A program made the translations under genes and the position numbers. The notes under the pieces are model-generated. The model had not been told where the DNA came from. It saw nothing but the letters and a program-made list of their open reading frames with translations, and did no database searches. Shown here piece after piece: positions 1 to 5,289 of a DNA stretch of 7,392 nucleotides. Numbering within the stretch: the stretch's first letter is position 1; every line of letters begins with the position of its first letter. This DNA is from Candidatus Poribacteria bacterium WGA-3G (lineage in GTDB: Bacteria > Poribacteria > WGA-4E > WGA-3G): assembly GCA_000406005.1 (NCBI GenBank), contig ASZN01000133.1, positions 1 through 7,392 on the forward strand, read 5' to 3'.

Positions 1-148
1 TGTATATTTAATTGAACGACGGGCAATGAATTGCCCTACTACGAACGCGTATATGTTACAGGAAAAGTGTATATTTAATTGAACGACGGGCAATGAATTG
101 CCCTACTACGAACGCGTATATGTTACAGGAAAAGTGTATATTTAATTG
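1..148. repeat. 67-bp perfect tandem repeat, 2 copies plus 14-bp stub
   Basis: Bases 1-67 and 68-134 are identical 67-bp units, and 135-148 repeats the first 14 bases before the sequence diverges. Each unit contains a perfect 7-bp inverted repeat with a 2-base loop, GGGCAATGAATTGCCC, at 21-36 and 88-103. Perfect identity suggests recent duplication, or an assembly artefact at the window edge. The units are contiguous without unique spacers, so this is not a CRISPR array. The array may extend left of the window. Confidence 0.9.
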
Positions 149-161
149 TGGGTTTTACTAT

Positions 162-296
162 ATGACTTGGCGACTTAGGCTCTTTAATCTCATCCCAAAT
201 TTTCTAAAAGGTATCGGTTGTCGACTCCTACGCCGACTCGGATACGATCCTGATGCGTGGTTAGAAAATTTTCTCAAGGAACAGAAAGGAGACTGA
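162..296 (+). CDS. possible 44-aa small basic protein upstream of ThDP enzyme
   Basis: The frame stays open from 93, but that ATG lies inside the 67-bp tandem repeat. The ATG at 162, just past the repeat, is therefore the more natural start and gives 44 residues. The product begins MTWRLRLFNLIPNFLKG and is rich in Arg/Leu with an amphipathic look, then has an acidic/aromatic tail (LGYDPDAWLENFLKE). No strong Shine-Dalgarno precedes 162. The stop at 294-296 is only 3 bases before the GTG of the ThDP gene, and that gene's AAAGGAGA ribosome site lies within the last codons here. This geometry suits translational coupling. I do not recognise a family. It could be a real small partner protein or just an open leader. 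Confidence 0.4.
   Translation: MTWRLRLFNLIPNFLKGIGCRLLRRLGYDPDAWLENFLKEQKGD
285..292 (+). promoter_or_regulatory. ribosome binding site deciding GTG start of the ThDP enzyme
   Basis: AAAGGAGA ends 7 bases before the GTG at 300. This supports GTG as the true initiator, since no ATG is available nearby in frame. The site overlaps the last codons of the small upstream frame. Confidence 0.75.
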
Positions 297-299
297 TAC

Positions 300-1934
300 G
301 TGAAAGGCGGAGATATTCTCATCGAATGCTTGAAAGCACAGGGGGTTTCAGCGGTTTTCGGAATGCCGGGTACCCAAAACATCCAGATTTACGATGCCTT
401 GCTGCGGCGCGGCGGTGGCACGGTTGATCACTACCTTGTTCGGCATGAGTACGCTGCGACACAGATGGCAGACGGCTTCGCTCGCGCGACGGGAGAAGTG
501 GGGGTCGCTATCACTGTGCCGGGACCGGGGGCGAGTAACGCATCGACCGGTATTTTGGAGGCGTTCACCGATTGCGCCCCTGTGTTGCTCATCACCGGAC
601 AGAGCGATTCCAGTCTCTATAGTAAGCATCCGAGCAAGATGTTTCACGGGTTGGATCAGATGCGGTTTTTTGCGTCGCTAACCAAGTACTGCGCCATCGC
701 ACACACCGTCGCCGAGATTCCGGTTGTCGTCGAAAACGCTTTCAAAGCGATGCGGAACGGGAGACCGGGACCGACAGTGCTGGAGTTCCCGATGGATGTC
801 GTCACAGGCGAAGGCGAGGTACAAATCCCGACACGTGTGGAACGGGACGAATTACCGCCACCCGACGATACAGATCTCAGCACCGCAGTTGAGACGATCC
901 GCAATGCCAAGATGCCTCTTATCTTTGCCGGTTCTGCTGTTTACCACGCGAACGCACGAAACGAGTTACGTCTCCTCGCCGAAAAATTGAACGCGCCTGT
1001 GATTGTCACCCGCAACGGGAAAGGTGCTTTATCAGAAGACCATCCGCTGGCGTTACAAATTTGCTACGGCTACCTCGGACGCGAGGCACTCCAACGGAGC
1101 GACTGTTTAATCGGTATCGGACCCCGCTTTACCTCTATTGATACCCGAAACTGGAGTCTGGAACTTCCACAACCGTTCATCCAAATCGATGAAGACGCAG
1201 ACGAGATCGGACTCGAATATCCGTGTGATGTCGGTGTGGTGGGTGACATGAAACTGACCCTGCAAGCACTCATTGAAGATGTCGCCCCGGCTCAAAATGC
1301 ATGGGATGAAACGCTGGCAGGACTCCGAAAGCAGTTTGATGCGCAGCCATCGTTGCCAGTTATTCATGAGTTCCAAGACGTACTCCCGCGCGACACGATC
1401 TATGCGATTGATGTCCATTCGCTCGGTTACGCCTCTTTCGCTGAATTTCCTGTCTATGATCCGAGGACTTTTCTCTATCCGAATATCGGTGTGGCATTAG
1501 GACACGCGTATCCGGCGGCGATCGGTGCGAAAGTTGCGTATCCCGATCGTCCGGTTATCTGTTTTAGTGGCGATGGTGGGTTTCTGATGGGTGCGGTAGA
1601 GATGGCGACGGCTATGAAATACGGTATCAATGTCGTAGCGGTTGTGGTGAATGACGGTGCACTCTCTGCGATTAAAGGGTCTCAATTGAAAGGGTGTGAG
1701 GGACGGACGATTGATACAGACCTGCTTAATCCGGATTTCGTCGAATTCGCAAAATCTTTCGGTGCATACACCAGACGGGTAGAGGATTTGGCGGATTTTA
1801 AGGACACTTTACGCGATGCCCTCGCTGCTGAACGACCGGCACTCATCGAAGTGATGCTCCAAGGACGACAGGACGAAATTATTAACGTCATCAGTTGGTT
1901 GCAGTCCGAACCGCTCCGAAAGACCGGATTTTAA
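300..1934 (+). CDS. thiamine-diphosphate-dependent enzyme, acetolactate synthase-like
   Basis: This 544-aa protein has the three-domain fold of the acetolactate synthase / benzoylformate decarboxylase / glyoxylate carboligase superfamily. The N-terminal PYR domain (about 3-165) carries VFGMPGTQN, then RHEYAATQMADGFARATG with the conserved cofactor-activating Glu50, and TVPGPGASN. A central Rossmann-like domain spans about 190-325. The C-terminal PP domain (about 370-520) has the ThDP/Mg motif GDGG at 424-427 followed by VVVND at 448-452. Asp425 and the residue at 452 would ligate the metal. The second position is Asp, where many family members have Asn. It probably decarboxylates or ligates a 2-oxo acid in the cytoplasm. 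Substrate cannot be assigned: no small regulatory subunit gene or other ilv gene is present, which argues against a biosynthetic IlvB. It converges with the methyltransferase gene across 16 bp. Confidence 0.9.
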   Translation: MKGGDILIECLKAQGVSAVFGMPGTQNIQIYDALLRRGGGTVDHYLVRHEYAATQMADGFARATGEVGVAITVPGPGASNASTGILEAFTDCAPVLLITGQSDSSLYSKHPSKMFHGLDQMRFFASLTKYCAIAHTVAEIPVVVENAFKAMRNGRPGPTVLEFPMDVVTGEGEVQIPTRVERDELPPPDDTDLSTAVETIRNAKMPLIFAGSAVYHANARNELRLLAEKLNAPVIVTRNGKGALSEDHPLALQICYGYLGREALQRSDCLIGIGPRFTSIDTRNWSLELPQPFIQIDEDADEIGLEYPCDVGVVGDMKLTLQALIEDVAPAQNAWDETLAGLRKQFDAQPSLPVIHEFQDVLPRDTIYAIDVHSLGYASFAEFPVYDPRTFLYPNIGVALGHAYPAAIGAKVAYPDRPVICFSGDGGFLMGAVEMATAMKYGINVVAVVVNDGALSAIKGSQLKGCEGRTIDTDLLNPDFVEFAKSFGAYTRRVEDLADFKDTLRDALAAERPALIEVMLQGRQDEIINVISWLQSEPLRKTGF

Positions 1935-1950
1935 CATTCTTTCTCTAATT

Positions 1951-2883
1951 TCACGGTACTGAATCGTTACTTCTTTGATACTCAGTTAATTTTTCAAGAA
2001 GCAGAAGTTGTTCGGCTCGCTCAATCGGTTCCTCATGTGGAGGTTTAGGTGTGAAATTCATGACCAATGCCTCAAGCATCGGTTTTCTATTTTTCTCTTT
2101 CGCCCCGAGATAATAGAAATGTTCTTTGGTTAGCACCTGAAAGTCCGACCACAGTGTCTCAAGAAAGGTGTTTTCTCTGTGCTGGTTACTGTGCCAAGTG
2201 GATAAAATGAATTTGCAAGGCGATTGATTCAGCGTCTCAAATAGGTATCGTTCATTTTCCTCGTCCCAACTGTCGAAATAATCGACGTGCCGTCCAACAT
2301 AGGGCGGATCACAATAGACGAAATCGTCTTCAGAAATCGCTTTGAGTGTTTCTTTATAATCTTGGCAGATAAATGACCAATTAGAATGTCTTGACATAAC
2401 ATAAACGTAGTCAACTTGGTTCACAATCTTTGTGATATATGCTTTGGAAAATCGCTGTGGTTTGTGTCCGAAAGGCACATTAAAGTCGCCTTTACGATTG
2501 AAGCGAATCATGCCATTGAAGCAGCTGCGATTTAAAAAAAGGAAATCTAAAGGTTCGTGTTTTTTATTAAACCGCTCTCGAACTTCATAGTAGTAATCTT
2601 GCCCACGTTTTGATAGTATTTCGCCTTGTTGTTGAAGGAATTTTCTCACTTTCAAACCGTCAATCTTTCCCTTAGCGATCGCGTTGTAGAAGTTAATGAG
2701 ATGTGGATTGCTATCTGCAAAGACAGCGTTGCGCGGTGTGATGTTGAAACCGACAACACCTGATCCCATAAACGGTTCAATCCATCTACCTTCAAAAGAC
2801 CAGTCCACAGCTTGTTTTATGAAGGGAACGAGTTTACTTTTAATTCCTTGACACTTGATCGGTGGAATCATAACTTTCATCAT
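1951..2883 (-). CDS. D12-class adenine-N6 DNA methyltransferase (Dam-like)
   Basis: This 310-aa protein would transfer methyl from S-adenosylmethionine to N6 of adenine in a specific DNA site. Motif I (SAM binding) is EPFMGSG at 36-42, an acidic motif II residue is Asp57 in FADSN, the D12 signature FLNRSCFNGMIRFNRKG is at 116-132, and catalytic motif IV DPPY is at 192-195. All key residues are present, so it is probably active. Recognition sequence cannot be read from the protein. Three in-frame ATGs (2883, 2880, 2871) lack a clear Shine-Dalgarno. The third gives MIPPIKCQGIKSK, closer to the usual family start. It begins 7 bp after the PhyH stop and is probably cotranscribed. No restriction endonuclease gene is nearby, so it looks like an orphan. 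G+C is lower than in its partner (18/60 at 2341-2400 versus 36/60 at 3481-3540), hinting at separate ancestry. Confidence 0.93.
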   Translation of the reverse strand: MMKVMIPPIKCQGIKSKLVPFIKQAVDWSFEGRWIEPFMGSGVVGFNITPRNAVFADSNPHLINFYNAIAKGKIDGLKVRKFLQQQGEILSKRGQDYYYEVRERFNKKHEPLDFLFLNRSCFNGMIRFNRKGDFNVPFGHKPQRFSKAYITKIVNQVDYVYVMSRHSNWSFICQDYKETLKAISEDDFVYCDPPYVGRHVDYFDSWDEENERYLFETLNQSPCKFILSTWHSNQHRENTFLETLWSDFQVLTKEHFYYLGAKEKNRKPMLEALVMNFTPKPPHEEPIERAEQLLLLEKLTEYQRSNDSVP

Positions 2884-2890
2884 ATCCGAT

Positions 2891-3715
2891 TCAGTACTCG
2901 CCGCGAGCGTTCCAACCGGGGTACTGTTCTTCTAATGCTTTAAGCGTTTGGGGTGTATAATACGGATGTCCTGCAGGCGGGAACCGGAAGACTTCGCGCT
3001 CTGCTGCGGTCAACGTGCCGATAAATTTCGAGAAGGTTGGATTCCGACCTTTGTCTGTGTAGTGTCGAAAACCTTCCCAATAGTGGTCTGCGCGCCCGAG
3101 ACCGAATCCCCACGTGAAGCGTTGTCCATCTTCCCGCAGGTAATCGCTTGCCGAATGCATTGTATAGTTGTTGAAGATACAGAGCGTTCCGCCTTTGCAA
3201 ACAAGCGGTTCGTATTTGGAGGTATCGCGTCCGTGTTCCTTGGCAAGGAGTCTCAGCGGTGCTTGGTCTTCGTCAACATCCTCAAGGTGTACCCAAAAGC
3301 CGAGTTGCCCGAATTCACGAGCACTCTCGGACTGTGGGAGCAGTGAGTTGTTGCCGTTATCAATATGCAAATTGTTTGGATCGCTCCCGACACCCGGTCC
3401 CTTAAATCCGGGATAGCGTGCAATCATACACCCCGCACGGAAGTGAATATACTCCGTTTTGAGAAACTTACGTGCGAATTCCCATGCATCGTGGTCCACG
3501 ATTCCGCGCAGTAAGGCCATTTCAGCGGGCGGAAATTCGGTCAAAGTTGCTCTACCGGGGGGTGGGTCATCCTTAACTTCTTCCCATGTCGGGAGTACAC
3601 GGCGTTGTGCAGCCTGCATCTCCGTGAGCTGCTCGCCTGAATAGTAGTCCGGGACAATTAAGTAGCCTTTCGCTAAGAGTTCATCAAGCTGTGCATCGGT
3701 AAATTTCTTAGGCAT
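2891..3715 (-). CDS. phytanoyl-CoA dioxygenase (PhyH) family protein
   Basis: This 274-aa non-haem Fe(II)/2-oxoglutarate-dependent oxygenase should couple 2-oxoglutarate decarboxylation to hydroxylation of an unknown small molecule. The iron triad is visible as His117-x-Asp119 (in NLHIDNGNN) and His187 (in YTMHSAS), with Arg199 (GQRFTW) well placed to hold the 2-oxoglutarate carboxylate. Length and the N-terminal GYLIVPDYYSGEQL segment fit the PhyH family. The frame is open to an ATG at 3727, but that ATG overlaps a GGAGGT Shine-Dalgarno at 3720-3725 serving the ATG at 3715 (spacing 4), so 3715 is chosen. PhyH proteins are very diverse, and the substrate is not predictable here. The neighbouring methyltransferase gives no metabolic hint. 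Confidence 0.9.
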   Translation of the reverse strand: MPKKFTDAQLDELLAKGYLIVPDYYSGEQLTEMQAAQRRVLPTWEEVKDDPPPGRATLTEFPPAEMALLRGIVDHDAWEFARKFLKTEYIHFRAGCMIARYPGFKGPGVGSDPNNLHIDNGNNSLLPQSESAREFGQLGFWVHLEDVDEDQAPLRLLAKEHGRDTSKYEPLVCKGGTLCIFNNYTMHSASDYLREDGQRFTWGFGLGRADHYWEGFRHYTDKGRNPTFSKFIGTLTAAEREVFRFPPAGHPYYTPQTLKALEEQYPGWNARGEY

Positions 3716-3719
3716 ATTG

Positions 3720-3725
3720 ACCTCC
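3720..3725 (-). promoter_or_regulatory. Shine-Dalgarno setting the PhyH start
   Basis: GGAGGT (read on the - strand) lies 4 bases before the ATG at 3715 and overlaps the alternative ATG at 3727. It shows that the four extra N-terminal codons are not translated. Confidence 0.8.
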
Positions 3726-3760
3726 ATTGGAGAAGTCGGGTGAGTTTGGACGAGAACAGG

Positions 3761-3823
3761 TTAAAAATTTTTGCTGACGAACCTTGACAACCAAAATGAA
3801 TGGCAAAGCGCGTCAGCAAAATT
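3761..3823 (-). terminator. possible terminator hairpin after tRNA-Asn
   Basis: Downstream of the tRNA on the - strand, TTTTGCTGACG (3821-3811) pairs perfectly with CGTCAGCAAAA (3779-3769), an 11-bp stem with a 31-base loop. It is followed by a T-run at 3767-3763. The T-run suits an intrinsic terminator, but the long loop and A/T-rich stem base are unusual. It could instead be an operator upstream of the PhyH gene. Confidence 0.4.
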
Positions 3824-3827
3824 GAAA

Positions 3828-3900
3828 CTCCCCCAGACGGACTCGAACCGCCGACACGATGGTTAACAGCCATCTGCTCTACCGACTGAGCTATGGGGGA
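3828..3900 (-). tRNA. tRNA-Asn (anticodon GTT)
   Basis: A 73-base cloverleaf. The acceptor stem TCCCCCA/TGGGGGA is a perfect 7 bp with discriminator G. The D-arm reads AGCTCAGTCGGTAGAGC. The anticodon stem GATGG/CCATC encloses loop CTGTTAA, giving anticodon GTT. The T-arm contains GGTTCGAGTCC. No CCA is encoded (the next bases read TTT), so CCA must be added after transcription. No intron or mismatch is seen. The gene stands alone with its own promoter. Confidence 0.97.
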
Positions 3901-3912
3901 TTGTTAATATTA

Positions 3913-3941
3913 ATTATACCCTACTCTGTTTACGATTGCAA
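3913..3941 (-). promoter_or_regulatory. sigma70-type promoter of tRNA-Asn
   Basis: On the - strand, TTGCAA (3941-3936, 4/6 to TTGACA) is followed after exactly 17 bp by a perfect TATAAT (3918-3913). The -10 ends 12 bases before the tRNA 5' end, implying a leader of only about six bases. Confidence 0.75.
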
Positions 3942-4013
3942 ATTAAATTTTACTTTTTTATAGATTTTTAACATCCACAGACAACTTCAGGCCCCGAAAC
4001 GCCTTGGTGTTTT

Positions 4014-4352
4014 TTAAGAATGCTGCTTCTTTAACCATCTCCGGATATCTAATTTTCCTTGTAAGAAACCCCAGATAATGCCAATGGAAATAAAAACCCA
4101 CCAACCTATTTCTCCAATTCGCAAAGCTAAACTATAAAACTCCGCTGCTTTACCACGGTAGCGTTCTTCTATAGGGGGACCTGTGTCGTAGAAATGGTCG
4201 AAAAGGTCACGCGGCATCCTGACATCCATTATAATATGAAAAAGATACGCGACAGCGAAACACCATAAGTACGCAACTACGATTCCCAAGAAGAACCTTA
4301 GCAAGAAAATTCCAAGAAACCGAGGGCTGGTTTTGAATTTCTGCATAAACAT
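4014..4352 (-). CDS. small two-helix membrane protein, unknown function
   Basis: The 112-aa product has two predicted membrane helices: about 12-41 (starting GIFLLRFFLGIVVAYLW) and about 80-98 (IGEIGWWVFISIGIIWGF). They flank a mostly hydrophilic loop containing DVRMPRDLFDHFYDTGPP and a RYRGK cluster. The basic tail IRRWLKKQ suggests a cytoplasmic C-terminus. Two ATGs (4352 and 4346) are possible, and neither has a good Shine-Dalgarno. It starts 39 bp after the second BolA-like gene and may be cotranscribed with that pair. I do not recognise a family. Nothing in it suggests a transporter or enzyme. Confidence 0.65.
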   Translation of the reverse strand: MFMQKFKTSPRFLGIFLLRFFLGIVVAYLWCFAVAYLFHIIMDVRMPRDLFDHFYDTGPPIEERYRGKAAEFYSLALRIGEIGWWVFISIGIIWGFLQGKLDIRRWLKKQHS

Positions 4353-4391
4353 AGTTCACATTCCAAACGCGCTTTTTCGCTTGAATCTCTG

Positions 4392-4664
4392 TTAGGTATA
4401 AATTTTAATTTCTTCGGGGTTCACAGCGACGATACGAGAAATATGCTCCAGTTCGTCCTCGGATAGCACTTGCACGATATCTGCCCATATCTGGTCTTCG
4501 CGTTCTGAGCGTTTGTATTCATAGATGTCAAATTTACGGCTGATGACAAGGATACGGATGTGTTTGTCGCCATCGTCGAAAACATCAACGAAATAGTCTG
4601 GATCGGGGAAAGAGCCTGCTTTGAGGGTATCATGAATTTTTTGCTTTAGTGTTTCGGATGCCAT
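4392..4664 (-). CDS. BolA-like small protein, copy A (divergent)
   Basis: This 90-aa product starts MASETLKQKIHDTLKAG and aligns end to end with the upstream 87-aa gene: 28 of the first 45 residues are identical, with lower similarity later. The pair fits the BolA/IbaG consensus: an N-terminal helix, VDV(x)D..D.H around His35, a strand RILVISRKF, a helix, and the C-terminal HISRIVAVNPEE, matching the family's IHALSIK..TPEE with its invariant His (His74). BolA proteins pair with monothiol glutaredoxins to bind 2Fe-2S clusters or act as regulators. This copy lacks the FxG turn (FDIYEYKR) and has about three extra residues after it, so its function may have shifted. A GAGG ribosome site precedes the ATG, and the gene begins 15 bp after copy B. 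The family call is by eye. Confidence 0.6.
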   Translation of the reverse strand: MASETLKQKIHDTLKAGSFPDPDYFVDVFDDGDKHIRILVISRKFDIYEYKRSEREDQIWADIVQVLSEDELEHISRIVAVNPEEIKIYT

Positions 4665-4679
4665 TGTGTAAATTCCTCG

Positions 4680-4943
4680 TTACCAGATTCGGACCTCTTC
4701 TGGCGTTGCACCAATCAATAAGGAGACGTGTCCCCATTCCTCATCCGAAAGATGCTTTAAGAGTTCGTCCCAGATGATGTCGCCTCTATCCAGCATCGTG
4801 TGTCCGTTAAATTTTCGGCTAACAATGACAATATGGACATGATCTGCGGAACCGTCGGAAACATCCACAAAATCTTTCGCGTCGCTGAAGTATCCAGCCC
4901 TGAGCGTATCATGAATTTTCTGCTTTAATATTTCGGATGCCAT
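4680..4943 (-). CDS. BolA-like small protein, copy B
   Basis: This 87-aa product starts MASEILKQKIHDTLRAG. It is the more BolA-like member of the tandem pair: DGSADHVHIVIVSRKFNG resembles the family's DGSH..V.IVS..F.G loop. It continues with an Arg-containing helix (LDRGDIIWDELLKHL) and ends GHVSLLIGATPEEVRIW, matching IHALSIK..TPEE with His72 at the invariant histidine. The frame is open to an ATG at 4955, but GGAAG at 4949-4953 sits 5 bases before the ATG at 4943, and the MASE start is shared with copy A, so 4943 is chosen. It is probably the first gene of a unit with copy A and the membrane protein. No glutaredoxin gene, the usual BolA partner, is in the window. Confidence 0.62.
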   Translation of the reverse strand: MASEILKQKIHDTLRAGYFSDAKDFVDVSDGSADHVHIVIVSRKFNGHTMLDRGDIIWDELLKHLSDEEWGHVSLLIGATPEEVRIW

Positions 4944-4987
4944 TATTGCTTCCAATGTATGTAGTTTGACCCGTGCGATCCATTGGG

Positions 4988-5007
4988 TGCTCCATAGGTG
5001 TCAATGT
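4988..5007. repeat. isolated copy of the CCATAGGTGTCAAT repeat core
   Basis: TGCTCCATAGGTGTCAATGT matches TGCACCATAGGTGTCAATTT at 6841-6860 and 7114-7133 with two differences. It lies just outside the MITE-like element and upstream of the BolA-like unit. Confidence 0.6.
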
Positions 5008-5024
5008 AAAAAAAACGTATCGTC

Positions 5025-5264
5025 CTGTAGGTTGGGTTGAACGGAGACTCCGAAAACGCTGAAAATAACACAAGACTCAACCCTTCCATGGATGGCATGT
5101 CAAACAGAAAACCGAGAGAAACCCAACGCTTTGCGGTTTCCGGGCACCTGAAGGGCTCAAGTTGGGTTTCTCTGCGTCTTTGGATGTATATGACGACAGG
5201 TTGGATTTGAGGGTATTGGCACCGCGACATATACCTTTTCAACATCGTTCAACCCAACCTACAG
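5025..5264. repeat. 240-bp MITE-like element with nested inverted repeats
   Basis: CTGTAGGTTGGGTTGAACG at 5025-5043 is matched by its exact reverse complement at 5246-5264, a 19-bp perfect terminal inverted repeat. Nested inside is a 13-bp perfect pair, AGAGAAACCCAAC (5115-5127) and GTTGGGTTTCTCT (5161-5173), with a 33-base loop. The GTTGGGTT/AACCCAAC core is therefore used four times. There is no credible coding sequence. I see no clear target-site duplication at the ends. It fills most of the 346 bp between copy B and the HEPN gene and could terminate transcription of the latter, whose stop is 25 bp away. Confidence 0.75.
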
Positions 5265-5289
5265 TACTCGGAAGCGATCCATTCTGCTT

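Noticed and set aside
1..148. CRISPR array
   Set aside because: The repeats are contiguous 67-bp units with no unique spacers and no cas genes are present.
2948..3346. 132-codon + strand frame inside the PhyH gene
   Set aside because: It is antisense to a well-supported gene with intact catalytic residues and has no recognisable motif.
1951..3715. Restriction-modification system
   Set aside because: The methyltransferase is convincing but no endonuclease or specificity gene is adjacent. The neighbour is a clear PhyH oxygenase.
3673..3873. 66-codon - strand open frame crossing the tRNA and the PhyH leader
   Set aside because: Its N-terminus is a translation of tRNA-Asn and the rest overlaps the hairpin and PhyH start region. 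It is a chance frame.
3990..4013. Terminator after the membrane-protein gene
   Set aside because: AAACGCC/GGTGTTT gives only a 7-bp stem with a wobble pair and a 2-base loop, and no T-run follows on the - strand.
4943..5245. 100-codon - strand frame through the inverted-repeat element
   Set aside because: It lies almost wholly in the MITE-like repeat, overlaps the leader of the BolA-like gene and shows no domain pattern.
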